This document shows, in pieces, positions 23,260-35,552 of a stretch of DNA of 64,000 nucleotides; within the stretch, counting starts at the first letter, position 1, and the number at the start of each line of letters is the position of its first letter. Under the pieces are notes generated by a model. The model did no database searches. It was not told where the DNA came from and worked only from the letters and a program-made list of their open reading frames with translations. Origin of the DNA: Dryas octopetala (taxonomy: Eukaryota; Streptophyta; Magnoliopsida; Rosales; Rosaceae); contig OY992835.1 of NCBI GenBank assembly GCA_963921425.1, positions 8,184,001 to 8,248,000 of the forward strand. The letters run 5' to 3'. Made by a program: the position numbers and the translations under genes.

Positions 23260-24725
23260 ATCTGTAAATAAAATAAGGGCAGAATTACAACTTAGGTAAG
23301 TGATCGAGAAGAAGAAAAGAGAAAAATAATGGATAAATATTTTATTTACTTTTGTCTTGATAGGTCACCTTCATTCATGTTCTTTTATAAAGTTTAACAA
23401 GTTATTGCATTGGAAAGTTGTGTGTGTTTGTGTATATATATGCACATTAAAATTCTTATTCCTAACTTGAAGATTGTAGGGGATTCGAATTGGTTCTATC
23501 TAACAAGAGATTAATTACCCAAAGCAAACAAGTCATGTCAAATCTTGTTAGAGGAAAAGTCTACAAAATGTGCTGCAACTCTAGAACAACAGTAGACACA
23601 TTACATGAATACCAGACAAGATGCATATGCAACAGAGCAGCATATGCACATTTATCTTCTACCAATTTGGCATAGGTTTTCCCCAATTTGCACTAGATCG
23701 AGCTATCTAAATTTTTTCTCTTTATGTACTAAGTCTTCAATACAAAAAATTTTAAATTAGTTCAAAGTGTGTATAACAACATTTATTGAACTAGCTAGTC
23801 CAACACTACACATGCTTAACAAGGCACTGCTTCTTTGATTAGCAACCATGTTATTTAGAAATATGAAAGGGTGGGGAGTGTTAGGAAGCAACATAGCCCA
23901 ACTTCAACCAAATTTATTAATCTAACAATTTGTCTTGTTTGGGATAAAATTTTAGTATGAGACACCTATTGTAAAGTATAAACTCAAGCTTAGAGTTACA
24001 ACTTAGGTAAATAAGAAGAATTACACCTATACCTGTAAATCTGTAAATCTGTAAATAAAATAAGGACATAATTACAAGAAAACAGGAAAATAAGGGATAA
24101 GATAACTAGGTCATAGGAGTCTGACTAGGAAAAATAACAAGGTGGAGCGTGTAATTAATCAAAGAGTGAAAAGGGTCTTAATTTCCAAAGGTCGTCATTC
24201 ATGTTCTATACAGTTTCACAAGTTGGTGCATTGGCAAAATTGTATTCAGTCCAATATACTCATAACTGCTACATACACACTGTCAAGAACCATTCATTGG
24301 TTGAAAAAATTAATTTTCATGACTTTGGATTTCAATTAAGACTTGCATAATCACGAGATTACTAGTAAGAGGGATCCATCAACAGGTAGCACGCTCTAGG
24401 AACAAAAGGAAATTTTATCCAAAACATAATAAACCATGTAAACAAAAATTGGGAATTCACTGAAATAAACATAAAATAGATGAATGACAGAGAAATTAAA
24501 CAAAAATTTAAGCATATTTGTCACCAGAAAGGCAGAAACAGAGGCACAATGCACCCATTAAATATGGTAATGAATAAGAAATACACATAAATTTAAGCAA
24601 CTATGTGCTTTTGCAGAAAAGGAATATATATATATATATATTATATAATCAACTTTGTAATCAATAAATGCACCCATTAAATATTGTCATGAGTTAAAGG
24701 AATAAAGAATGGCCTACCCCAGATT
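23260..24725. other. AT-rich spacer, probably PHD copy B 5' region
   Basis: No supported coding sequence. GACACCTATTGTAAAG.. with TCTGTAAATAAAATAAGG (23155-23280) is repeated at about 23960-24067, a ~130-bp local duplication. There is a (TA)n run near 24627-24642. Confidence 0.5.
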
Positions 24726-24728
24726 CTT

Positions 24729-25430
24729 GGCATAAAAAATAGGAACCCATACCATAAAAAAATTAGTACAATATACGGCCCAAGAAAAATGAACACTTTT
24801 TCACAATCGGTTACGTAGCTAAACCAGCCCCAAAAGAACAAGAAAGTGGGTTTTCATTATCAGATTAAAATCAACCATTTATCAAAAAAAAAAAAACAAA
24901 AAAAAAAACAAGAAATAATGCTGACCCATATAATGTAACAGTAAAAACCAGACGTTTTCTTTCTAACCTTGTCATTCCCTCTCGAACCTTGCATGATTCT
25001 TTAAGCTTTGAAAAATGGGTACTGTGGTGTGGGCGTGTGTTTTTGAAGAAAGCAAAATGGAAAGGTGCTGGCATAAAAATAGGAACCCATACCATAAAAC
25101 AACCAGCACAATATACAGCCAAAGAAAAATGAACACTTTTTCACAATCAACCACGTAGCTAAACCAGCCCCAAAAGAACACGAAGATGGGTTTTCATTAT
25201 CAGATTAAAATCAACCATTTACCAAAAAACAAGAAATAATGCTGATCGACCCATATAATCTAACAGTAAACATCTTCTTTCTAACCTTGTCATTCCCTCT
25301 TGAACCTTCCATGATTCTTTAAGCTTTGAAAAATGGGTATTGTGGTGTGTGTGTTTTCTTTAAGCTTTGAACAATAGGTATTGTAGTATGGGCATGTATT
25401 TATGAAGAATGCAAAATGTAAAGGTAGTGT
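24729..25430 (+). repeat. Tandem duplication, ~341-bp unit, two copies
   Basis: Unit 1 runs about 24729-25069 and unit 2 about 25070-25430. Both read GGCATAAAAA.TAGGAACCCATACC, AACACTTTTTCACAATC, CCAGCCCCAAAAGAACA, ATGGTTGATT-complement blocks and CTTTCTAACCTTGTCATTCC, then TTTAAGCTTTGAA.AAT.GGT. The second unit has an extra short internal repeat of TTTAAGCTTTGAA (about 25316-25370). The strong conservation of the block might mark a promoter or first exon of the PHD copy, but no protein is recognisable. Confidence 0.75.
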
Positions 25431-27020
25431 CAGGTGTGTGGGTTTTGGGTTTTGCCTGTCGTTTTGTACATATTTTTGGCGTCTCGGACAGGGAGGGATC
25501 CTCTGCTATGTTTATATCCGCTAGGATCTGGTTGGGTTTTCTGATCGTTAATGTGCAGATCTAACGGCTAAAAACTAATCCAGTAAATGAAAAGAAGAAA
25601 AAAAAAAAAACAAAATGGTTGCAGTCTTGCAGATCGATACCCTTTCCCAGATCGATACACTAGAATAGTTCACCTTTCTTATTTTCTTTTTCCCCAAAAT
25701 TTTTTAAGCTTGTTTAATCATGGCTTCGATGCTTAGATCTATACCCTTTTCTGTGAAACCAAATTTTTATGCTTGGATCTTCACAAAAAGATAGAGTTTG
25801 GGGTTTTATCATTAAACAAGAGATGAAATAATTTGTTAAGTTCTTGTGGATAAAACCATTTTATGATTTTATCCGAAGACAATTTTTTTTTTTCTAATTT
25901 TATTGCCTTTGGGATTTAATTGAAAATCTAAAATTAAGAATTTATTTAGAAGTATTTTTGGTAAGTTTAAATGGTGAAGGTAAGTGAAATAATTAGTTAA
26001 AATTATGATAAATATTGTTGGCTCACATGTAATAAAAAAAAGTATATTTTTGTTCAACAACACATACATGGTTTCATTGAGAATTTGAGTGGTTTTTTCA
26101 TATTCATTTGGATAATATTAGAGTTCCTAAATTTGTATCCTAAAGTTAAATTTTAAATGATATAATTGCGTTTTATTTATAATAAATAAATGAATTTTAA
26201 GGGCTCGTTTGGTTCAAGTTTTGGAGGCATGAAAATCAGAAACCAATTTCATTCTCATATTTGGTAAATACATAAGGGAAATCATTTCATGGCCTAAGGG
26301 AAATAATTACCCTCATTGGGGGGAAAATAAAACTCTTGCTGAAGCTTGAGTTTTGTTTTCCCCCTCTTAGTAAAGCATTTAGAACTCATTTGGTTCACGG
26401 AATTAATTTCTTAGGAAATCAATTCCAATCTGGGCATTGGGTTTGTTGTTCTGATATGAGTTTGTTATTTTACATTTGATAAATGGTCGACACATAGTCG
26501 ACAAATCGAGGAAAAAGATTATTAAGAACATTGTATTCATTATTAAGCAACAAAAAGAAAAAAGCTTAGATTGAGACTTTGGAACTTTAATAATTTCAAA
26601 TTTTTCTGTCAATTTTGTCATTTTTAGATCTGACTTTAACAAACTTCGATCTGCATATGTTGTTATATAAAATTTCGACATGGTTTTGTTGTTTCAGATC
26701 TGAAATTTAATCATCGACGACAAATGGTTGACAAATTGTCATTAAATGATGGTAGACACATGGTGCTACATCCACTTTAGATGGTGTTGCAGCTAGTTCA
26801 TCATATTTATCATTTTCTACCCTTTTTTTAAAAGATACCATTTTCTATCATTTTACCAATTCATCATTTTAAAAGATACCAGTTCATCATATCTACCATT
26901 TTCTATCATTTTCTACCCTTTTTTTAAAAGATGGTGTTGCAGCGAGTTCATCATATTTATCACTTTAGATGTGGCAACTAAATTGGTATTTTTGTCCAAA
27001 AAGTGGACAAAGAGTCATAA
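25431..27020. other. AT-rich intergenic region
   Basis: No gene recognised. Around 26760-26970 the words TTCATCATATTTATCATTTTC and CTACCCTTTTTTTAAAAGAT recur several times, a small degenerate tandem block. GGGCTCGTTTGGTTCA (26201) and CTCATTTGGTTCAC (26383) resemble ends of short hAT-like elements, but a pair of ends could not be confirmed. Confidence 0.45.
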
Positions 27021-27030
27021 AAGATAAAAA

Positions 27031-27578
27031 GAGCAAATTACAGATTTAGTTCAGTTATTTTATACCTAGTTCAATTTTGGTTCACAATCTTTTTTAACTT
27101 TTGTTTTTAGTCCACTAATTGTTCCACTTGTTCAATAAAGGTCTAGATTTGTTTTCTCAAATTTGGTCTGCCTTTTACCCTATCAAATCTCATCCAAATT
27201 CAGCAAATATATACTGGATTTAAAGTTATGCATTTCTTCTTTACAACCATATAAAGATTATTCAAATTGGAGTTCTAAAACTCAAGATAATTGACCCCAA
27301 AATAGGGTACTCGAAACTGCCAATTTTTCAAACTTCACCCAATCTCAATTCTCTTAAATTCTAATACTCCAAATTTGTTTTTATGACTAAGAAATGATGA
27401 ATATAACTTATACTTCAATTAAAATTGAAGATAACACAACCTAAAGGATTTAAAGTCACAAATTCGGACCTTTATTGAACAAATGAAACAATTAGTGGAC
27501 CAAAACATAAGTTAAAAAAGATCATGAACCAAAATTGAACTAGATATAAAATAAGTGAACCAAATCTGTAATTTCCTC
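27031..27578. mobile_element. MULE-type MITE, copy 1 of 3 (548 bp)
   Basis: Both ends carry a ~120-bp terminal inverted repeat. The left begins GAGCAAATTACAGATTT and the right, in reverse complement, GAGGAAATTACAGATTT. It is flanked by AAGATAAAA(A/T) at 27021-27030 and 27579-27588, a 9-10-bp target duplication as made by Mutator-like transposases. There is no coding capacity. It is the most diverged of the three copies, so the oldest insertion here. Confidence 0.88.
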
Positions 27579-27588
27579 AAGATAAAAA

Positions 27589-28350
27589 TGAGAGAGAAAA
27601 GTTAGAAAAGATATTGTTGTATTAAAAAGTACTATTTAATGAAATTTCCTAATATTTTATTTTGTCAAATCGATTTCATCATCATCTATTTGAGAGGTCA
27701 AATGGAATATAAAATAGCGTACAAATTATTGGTCTAAAATTTGGTCAATGGTGTAATGTAATTGGGCAGACTGGGCAGTCTTTCAAATGGCCCATTTCAA
27801 TACGACTCACTTCATTTCAAAGTGAAATTGGGCTTAAATTTATTGAATAACTATCTGTTTTGCGTGTGGGTCATCGGTCCATAACATCTCTAATTAATAA
27901 TCTCAATTAATAACTCAATGTCAATAGTGTGCCAATTATTTGTGGGCCTAAATCTCCACCAACTTAAATAAGATGCTTCCACAGTTTTATTTTTTTTTTT
28001 TCAACAGTTTCAATTTTTTATTGACAAGGGAACCTAATACCAATTACCATGTATGAAACTAGCGATTTCTTATCATACACGGAATTGATATTCTAAAGCA
28101 TGCACTATATAGTCTATATATGAGGTTGGCCTGATTAGCAAGAATTTAAATACAACCACCTTGTCATTATCATGCATCAAAACTAATAACAAGGCTTCTT
28201 TTTCGTTTATCTTATAATATAATTAGTAAACTATTATTAACCCCCTATTTGGGGTAAGATTAATTCAAAGCCTCAAGTCTATATAAAAGTATTTGTCAGC
28301 CTCCTAAGTTCACTTTATTTAATGCTTCTGCCCCTTATTTAATCCGAAAT
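27589..28350. other. AT-rich intergenic region
   Basis: No gene or repeat recognised beyond a T-run at 27990-28000. Confidence 0.45.
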
Positions 28351-28491
28351 TCAAGATATTTGGATATCAAACGTCCATATTATTCATGTGCATGCCTTAG
28401 GACACGCAAGCCTGTCCATATTCACCTTCAACATTTCTCACTCACTCTCTCACTCTCACACACACACACACACACACACACATCTGTGTGC

Positions 28492-28525
<34 letters not shown>

Positions 28526-28704
28526 GCAATTGTTGTCAGCGCATGCTCCGCTGTCCGGAAACAGTTGTCGGCAAGAACAGTCCCATCACGCTCACCTCTC
28601 CTCCATGTCCTCCACTCTCTGCGAAACCGAACATCGACGCTGGATCGGGTCTAGGCAGACTCGAGCTCCCTTGCCGGCGATTCGTCGATTCTGGCGACGA
28701 CGAG
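28351..28704 (+). other. CA/CT microsatellites and GC-rich pocket upstream of the Ty3 element
   Basis: A (CA)n run (28457-28483) and a (CT)n run (28492-28522) precede a GC-rich stretch (28530-28704) with an open plus-strand frame, MLRCPETVVGKNSPITL.., and then ..LELPCRRFVDSGDDE. The CT-rich leader and sudden GC rise look like the 5' end of a plant gene, but the frame matches no family I know and is cut by the Ty3 insertion at 28705. Sequence right of the insertion (33682 on) is AT-rich and non-coding in appearance. Confidence 0.3.
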
Positions 28705-28937
28705 TGTTAGGTTCAGAGTCACAACGAGTAGAATTGAAGAGAAAAGGAAAATAGGAAATTTGTTGTTAATTCATTCCTCAAGCAACTCACAAAGCCAGTA
28801 AAGCTTTTATACAATACTTAAAGGAAAAAAGTCATAACCGACTTCAGCCTAAAGAATAAATGACATGGCTACTCACGTGAGCAAGCCATTATTACACGTG
28901 GATAGCTGGAAATAAAAATTGGTATAGGTATCTAAGA
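28705..28937 (-). repeat. 3' LTR of the chromovirus
   Basis: About 233 bp, pairing with 33432-33676. It shares the GTCATAACCGACTTCAGCC and GCAAGCCATTATTACACGTG blocks and TG..CA-type ends. Confidence 0.9.
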
Positions 28938-31900
28938 AGACTACCCTCCAAAGAACCTGCATGTCCTCATGCATCAAAATCTGGAAATCTAGTTTGGATG
29001 TCGGATGCGTCTTCCCAAGTGGCGTCTTCCTCAGGGAGACCCACCCATTTGATAAGCCAGCGAGTCAATGCTGCATTGTGGCGGTTGAACAGACCTCTGG
29101 ACAAAATCTTCTCAGGTGCCCAATGAGTTGTACCAATATCCGTCATTAGAGGCAAAACAGAGGAAGTAATTACTCGATCACCGACCTTGGGCTTGAGCAG
29201 TGAAACATGAAAGGTAGAATGAATTTTTACCCATGAGGTAACTGTAACCGATATGCAACCTTTCTCACACGAGCCAAAACATGGTATAGACCATAAAAGC
29301 GGGGAGCAAGCTTAGGACAATGGGAGTTGCCCACGAAACTCTGGCGGTAAGGCTGAAGGTGCAAAAACACCCAATCTCCGATTGGAAATTTGCGTTATGA
29401 GCGCTTCCTATTGGCATATAAGCGCATACGTTCTTGGGCAACTTGTAGATTATGTCGGAGGCAACGAAATAAGGCGTCACGATCACAAAGAGTGGTATCA
29501 ACTAGATGTATAGCAGAGGAACCAGGAAAATAGGAAGGAAATGTGGGAGGAGGCACGCCATAAACCGCTTGAAAATGAGTCATTTGAATGGAGGATTGGA
29601 AAATGGTGTTGTACCACCACTCTGCCCATGGTAACTAAGAAACCCAGGAGATGGGTGTGTCTCCAGCATAGTAGTGTAAGTAGTGTTCCAAGGTGCGGTT
29701 TATAACCTCAGATTGACCATCGATTTGCGGATGATACGCCGAGCTCCTACACAGACGAGTGTCGTGGCTTTGGAAGAAAGCGTCCCCAAATTGGCTTGTA
29801 AATGTAAGATCTTGATCACTTACTATGGATTTAGGCATCCCATGGAGCCACACAATCTCTCGAATAAATATCTCAGCTACTTTGACAGCAAGATATGAAT
29901 GAGAAATGAGGATGAAGTGCCCATACTTGGAAAGATGATCAACCACTACCAAGATAGCATTCTTGTGATTAATAGCAAGCAGTCCCTCTATAAAATCCAT
30001 TGCTAAGTCTTGCCATATACCCTCAGGGATTGGGCTAAAGAATGCAATCAAATATAGGACTAAAGAGACCCATCAAACTAATTGTCTCGTGCTGCCTAGA
30101 TAGAGCATCGGGAACAACATTGTGGACACTCACCCTGAACTCCAAAACATAGTTAAAGCCCAATAACTTTAACAACCAACGTTGTTGTGCCGATGTGTCT
30201 ATGCGTTGGTCTAAGAGGTACTTGAGAGTTTGGTGATCAGTGAGAATCTTGAACTGCCTCCTCAAAAGATAATGTCGCCAATTTTGGATTGCATAAACAA
30301 TGACCATCATTTCTTTGTCGTACACGAACATAGCCAAATTTTTTTCGGAGAGTGGTTTGCTCAGAAACGCAATAGGATGCCTATCTTGAGTTAAAACTGC
30401 TCCAAGTCCACCCCCCAAAGTGTCACATTCTACAACAAACAACTTTAAGAAATCGGGTAGGGATGCACCGGAGTGGTGGATAGAGCTATTTTCAAAGCTA
30501 CAAAGGCTGCTTCCGAAGCAGGTGTCCATATGAAATGATCTACTTTGAGCATGTCTGTGAAAGGTCGTACAATCAGCCCAAAATCTTTTACAAAGCGAAG
30601 GTAATACCCTGCCAGTCCCAAAAAACCCCTCAAACCCTTAACATTGATGGGTTTAGGCCACTTCCTGATACACTGGATCTTGGTCTCGTCCACTGTGACC
30701 CCTGAACTTAAAATAGAATGCCCCAAATAAGCCACTTGTGGCTGGCCAAAGGAGCACTTCGACAATTTAAGTCGCAACCTGTGGGAAGACAAAACATAAA
30801 AAACGAAGACTAAATGTGCCTCATGGTCAGTCATAGTAGCACTATAGATCAATATATCATCAAAGAATACTAAGACGAATTTGCACAAATAAGAGTGGAA
30901 AATTGAGTTCATCAAAGCTTGGAATGTGAAGGGTGCGTTAGAAAGTCCAAACGACATTACTAAAAATTCATAATGGCCTTCGTGAGTCCGGAAGCTGTTT
31001 TGGGAATGTCATCTTTACACATGCGAATCTGATGGTAGCCCAAGCACAAGTCTAGTTTGGAGAAGACCGTTGCGCCGTGCAACTCATCCAATAACTCGTC
31101 TATGTTGGGAATTGGAAAACGGTCTTTAATGGTGACTTGATTCAGTGCTCGGTAATCCACACAAAACCTCTAGGACCCTTCTTTCTTGTGAACCAACAGG
31201 ACAAGAGAAGAAAAAAGGGCTGGAACTTCACGAATAACCCATGTGGATAGCATGTCCGCCACCTGCTTCTCAATCTCCTCTTTCTGAAAATAGGCATATT
31301 GGTAAGGGCAAATATTCACCGATCCTATGCCTGCTACCAAAGGAATGCGATGGTCTATGTCTTGAGTGGGAGATAATCCAGTTGGAGCAACAAAAAGATC
31401 CGCATATTGATTGAGAAAAGAGTGGATAGTGGGAGATACTTCGAGTAATAGTGGTTCGGAACAAGAATAGCCCAATATTTGAGCCAAGATGGCCTCTCCT
31501 GATGAGTTATGTTGTCGTACTCTCTGGATGATCTGCCTTGCAAAAGTCCTTTTCAAACCAATTAATCTGAAATTTTGACCCGCCACTGTGAACTCCATCA
31601 CCTTGTCTTTGAAATTCCATCCAATCAATCCCAAGGTTTCAAGCCATTCAGCACCCAAAACTAAATCACACCCTGTAACTGCAAGCAAACGGAAGGTATT
31701 CCAAAACTTATAGCCCTACAAATTAATTTCCACATCCGAAACAGTGCCCTTAGTCCAATATGTGTTTCCCGTAGCGACAACGATTGGTTCCACATCCTGA
31801 CCATCAATGCAATATCCAAGACGCTCAGCCACACCTGGGTTCAAAAATTTTTGATCCACACCTGAGTCGATGAAGACCTGTATTGGAGTTGTGCCAATAT

Positions 31901-33431
31901 GATTGACCAGTCGCATTGCACGCCCACGATGTCTTTTGTGTGCTGCGATCGCATAAAGGTTGATGGCGCCTTTTCCTGCTGGTGATGGGTGCTCCTCGGT
32001 AGGAAAATCAGGCCCACGTCATCTTCCCTCCAGTCGGATTCAATCATAAGAAGATGTGGTTGGAGGCAACGGTGGCTTAACTTGTATGGTTCATCACAGT
32101 GGAAATAAAGACCATTGGCTCTCCATTCCTATAATTCCGCTTAGGTACGACGAATAACATGGTGGTCCATTGTGAATGAGGGCTTGGTAGTCGCTTGGAT
32201 AGTGGGTTGCGTAGCAAGTGATGGTGCATGAGAGAAAGAACCAAGACCCGAGCGAGGAAAAGAAGGGCGTGAATGACGCCATGTCTACCTAAATTCAAAG
32301 CAACGCGCAAGAGCAATTGCGCGAGTGAGGGACGTAGGGTCATGAGCCAAAACATCATCCTGGATATCCTCTTTAAGGCCCCCAATGAAGATGCCCATAA
32401 GCAGCTCATCCGAACAACATGGGGCCCTACAAGATAACTTAATGAAATAGATTACATATTCCTCCACCGAACCATTTTGGGTTATGTGAGATAGGTCGAC
32501 GTGAAACTGCAAATTAGCCCCGTGCCCAAAACGCTGACGTAACATTTCTGTGAATACTGCCCAAGAATCATATATATAACGCACCTTAAACCATTTGAAC
32601 CAAAGAGCAGCATCATCGCCCAAATGAGTGACGGCCACCGCCACACGCCGTGCAAGCTCGATCTCATAATAGTCAAGAAATTCTTCCGCCATTGCAATCC
32701 AACCATATGGATCATCACTGTAGAAATGAGGAAGTTCCACCTTAACAGGCTTTATCCCAGCCCAAGAGAGAGAAGTTGGAGAAGTCGATACCAGAGGCGG
32801 CAAGAATGGTATTGAGGCCTGGGACATAAATGGAACGACTGAAGAACGAAGGGGCATGCTGAGAGGGCTGCTAGCAAAGGGGGTGGGCACGGATCCCAAA
32901 TGGGAAGGCCGTGGAGACGTCCAAGGTGGCAAGCGCAGAGTATGAATAGGGAGCAGAGACACGAGTGGTCGTTGTAATGATGGAATTAACGGCGCTGAGC
33001 CCAAAATTGGAACCGAAAATGGGGTCGACGAAGGCATGGAAGTTGGAAGGGGGATGCTGATCTAGGTTGATCCGATGAGAATGTGAGTGGTTGCTGTAGA
33101 TCCCAAATGTAGCACCGAAATCGGCCCAAAGGTAAGGGACGCTGGGGCTGGAGAAGTCGGACGCACACGGCGGATCTCCTCCACCAGAGAGTGTTACAAG
33201 GCAAGCTCAGAGTCATGTTGCGAAGTCAACAGGGCCAGAGCACGTTGAATCTCGGAGAGATATGATTGGAGATCGTCCTGGTGTACGACAAGTGAAGCCA
33301 CTGTATCTTGAACCTCGTCAAGTTGGGCCACCACATGATCGTGGAGATCCTGAGCAATTTCCGCAGCCGTGGGCTCAGCAGAGGTGGAAACCGTTTGCTT
33401 CCCCATGGAAGGAATGACTCTGATACCAAAT

Positions 33432-33676
33432 TGTTAAGTTCAGAGTCACAACAAGTAGAATTGAAGAGAAAAGAGAAATAGGAAATTTGTTGTTAATTCA
33501 TTCCTCAAGCAACTAACAAAGCCAGTAAGGCTTTTATATAATACTGAAAGGAAAAGAGTCATAACCGACTTCAGCCTAAAGAATAAATGACATAGCTACT
33601 CATGTGAGCAAGCCATTATTACACGTGGATAGACTAAAGCTTAGTTGGAAATATAAATAGGTATAGGTCTCTAACA
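33432..33676 (-). repeat. 5' LTR of the chromovirus
   Basis: About 245 bp, starting TGTTAGAG and ending TTAACA on the coding strand. It is slightly longer than the other LTR through a small insertion/deletion difference. Confidence 0.9.
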
Positions 33677-33681
33677 ACAAG

Positions 33682-34750
33682 GTCTGTATTTATCTTTTAG
33701 TAGCTTGTAGATCTATATTTATGCTCGTACTAATTTCTAGATCTAGCCTGCAGTGACTTAGATCTGTATATATAAAAGCTTCCAATATTGGTTGTGTGAC
33801 AAATCAAACATACATGAGATTCTTGGTTTTTGGGTTATTTCTACTTTTATGTTGCAATGCTTTGTACAGTTGGTTCTAAGCTTGTTCATCTGTTATGCTT
33901 TTCTTGAATGCCGCTTCAAGAAAATGTGAAACAATATGAAAATGTCGAAGTTTGTACAATTGGTTATAAGCTTGTCCATCTGTTGGTTCTAAGCTCGAAA
34001 CAATATGAAAATGTCTCTCTCGCTCTCTCTGTCCTTTTAAATTTAACTATTACTTTTATGTATTTATCATATTTAGTAGTTACCTGTTTATATTTCAAGG
34101 TGTATTAAATTTGTACCATCGATCCTTCTCTTCTCTCATTTTTCTAGCAAACTGAAAAAGATGAATATATATCAGAGTACGCGCCAATCTTCAGACCATG
34201 AAAGCTGTTGCTTTAAACCAAGATAAAGTAAGTCTTGCTCTTCTTTAAAGCTGAGAGGTCTTATTAGTAACAAATTTCGAGATGACTCTGTTTGTTTCTC
34301 AAGAAAGAAGAAAATATGAGGGTCTAGTCTTCTAGAGCTTGAAACCTTACCTTTCTCAAAATTTGAAAAGAGATTCTAGGTGTGGAATAGTTTAAATAGT
34401 TTCAGTTCGTGAAACAATTTTAGTTCATGAAACACGTGGCAGCGCTATGAGTTTTAAATTCTTTGTTCCTTTACTTTTTTGTTGATCTCTGATTATATGC
34501 TTTAATTTAAGTGGATTAGACTTAGGAATTGTATTGAGATTGAATAATTTTAGTTCTTAAAACAGTTTCAGTTGGTCAAACATGAGTTTTGGATGAATCA
34601 AATTTGCAAGTGGAAACATATCTAGGTAGCCACCAGAAGCAGCAGCGGCTGTCGTGTACTCGGCGCGCGTAAGGTGGTTGGAGATTCATGATCTGGACGG
34701 TGACAACGTTGTTTAGGGTTTGAGTTTGAGATCAGAAATCATGACGACAA
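33682..34750. other. AT-rich spacer
   Basis: No gene recognised. Small local duplications: GTACA(A/G)TTGGTT.TAAGCTTGT.CATCTG at 33865 and 33956, and GAAACAATATGAAAATGTC at 33928 and 33998. Confidence 0.45.
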
Positions 34751-34765
34751 CAACATAGTCTAGGG

Positions 34766-34976
34766 TTTGTGTTTCAGTGAATTCAGTTTCACTAAATTCA
34801 GTTTCATTGAATTTAGTTTCAGTGCATTCAGTGAACTGAATTTAAATTCACTGAAATTGAATTTAATGAATGCAATGAAACTGAATTTAGTTTCATTAAA
34901 TTCAGTTTTAGTGCATTTAGTGAAATTAATTCGAATTCAGATTGAAACTGAATTTCGTCTATAGTGAAACTGAATT
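34766..34976. repeat. Degenerate TTCAGTTTCA repeat, palindromic
   Basis: About fifteen copies of the word AATTCAGTTTCA or its reverse complement TGAAACTGAATT in both orientations over 210 bp. Similar words reappear at 35650-35690 beyond the MITE at 34995-35542. It is able to form alternative hairpins and does not code for a known protein. Confidence 0.75.
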
Positions 34977-34994
34977 GATGTAATTTTTTTTTTT

Positions 34995-35542
34995 GAGAAA
35001 ATTACAGATTTAGTCCAGTTATTTTATACCTAGTTCAATTTTGGTCCACAATCTTTTTTAAGTTCTGTTTTGGTCCACTAATTGTTTGACTTGTTCAATA
35101 AAGGTCCAGATTTGTTTTCTCAAATTTGGCCTGCTTTTTACCCTATCAAATCTCACCCAAATTCAGCAAATATATACTTGTTTTAAAGCTATGCATTTCT
35201 TCTTTACAACCATATAAAGATCATTCAAATTGGAGTTCTAAAACTCAAGATAATTGACCCTAAAGTAGGGTACCCAAAACTGCCAATTTTTCAAATTTCA
35301 CCAAATCTCAATTCTCTTAGATTATAATACTCCAAATTTGTTTTTATGACTAAGAAATGATGAAATATAACTTATACTTCAATTATAATTGAAGAAAACA
35401 CAACCCAAAAGATTTAAAGTCACAAATCTGGACCTTTATTGAACAAATGAAACAATTAGTGGACCAAAACAGAACTTAAAAAAGATCGTGGACCAAAATT
35501 GAACTAGGTATAAAATAAGTGGACCAAATCTGTAATTTCCTC
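34995..35542. mobile_element. MULE-type MITE, copy 2 of 3 (548 bp)
   Basis: Same element as 27031-27578 and 62851-63398. It begins GAGAAAATTACAG and ends CTGTAATTTCCTC, with ~120-bp TIRs. Flanks are T-runs of at least ten bases on both sides (34985-34994, 35543-35552), compatible with a 10-bp target duplication in a poly-T site. By eye it differs from copy 3 at only about seven positions. Confidence 0.9.
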
Positions 35543-35552
35543 TTTTTTTTTT

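Larger units (their letters stand above)
28705..33676 (-). mobile_element. Ty3/gypsy chromovirus LTR retrotransposon, broken fossil
   Basis: A 4.97-kb element on the minus strand with both LTRs. Parts in coding order: 5' LTR 33676-33432; a primer-binding site just inside it resembling the initiator-methionine type (TGGTATCAGAG); gag about 33406-32285; protease near 31916-31716; reverse transcriptase about 31160-30445; RNase H about 30440-30080; integrase about 30051-29395; a chromodomain-like end near 29155-28967; a purine-rich tract; 3' LTR 28937-28705. The 5-bp flanks ACGAG and ACAAG are a probable target duplication with one difference. Short LTRs, ~5 kb length and the chromodomain suggest a Reina-like chromovirus (inference). 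It is broken, with very roughly ten interruptions. LTR divergence of roughly 7-8% by eye suggests a few million years. Confidence 0.92.

Noticed and set aside
28360-28710. Open frame rich in Ser-Leu and Thr-His repeats, possible secreted peptide
   Set aside because: The repeats are translations of CA/CT microsatellites; the rest matches no family and the frame runs into an LTR.
34766-34976. Phe/Ser/Leu-rich open frame over the TTCAGTTTCA repeats
   Set aside because: Encoded by the degenerate repeat itself; no protein family.
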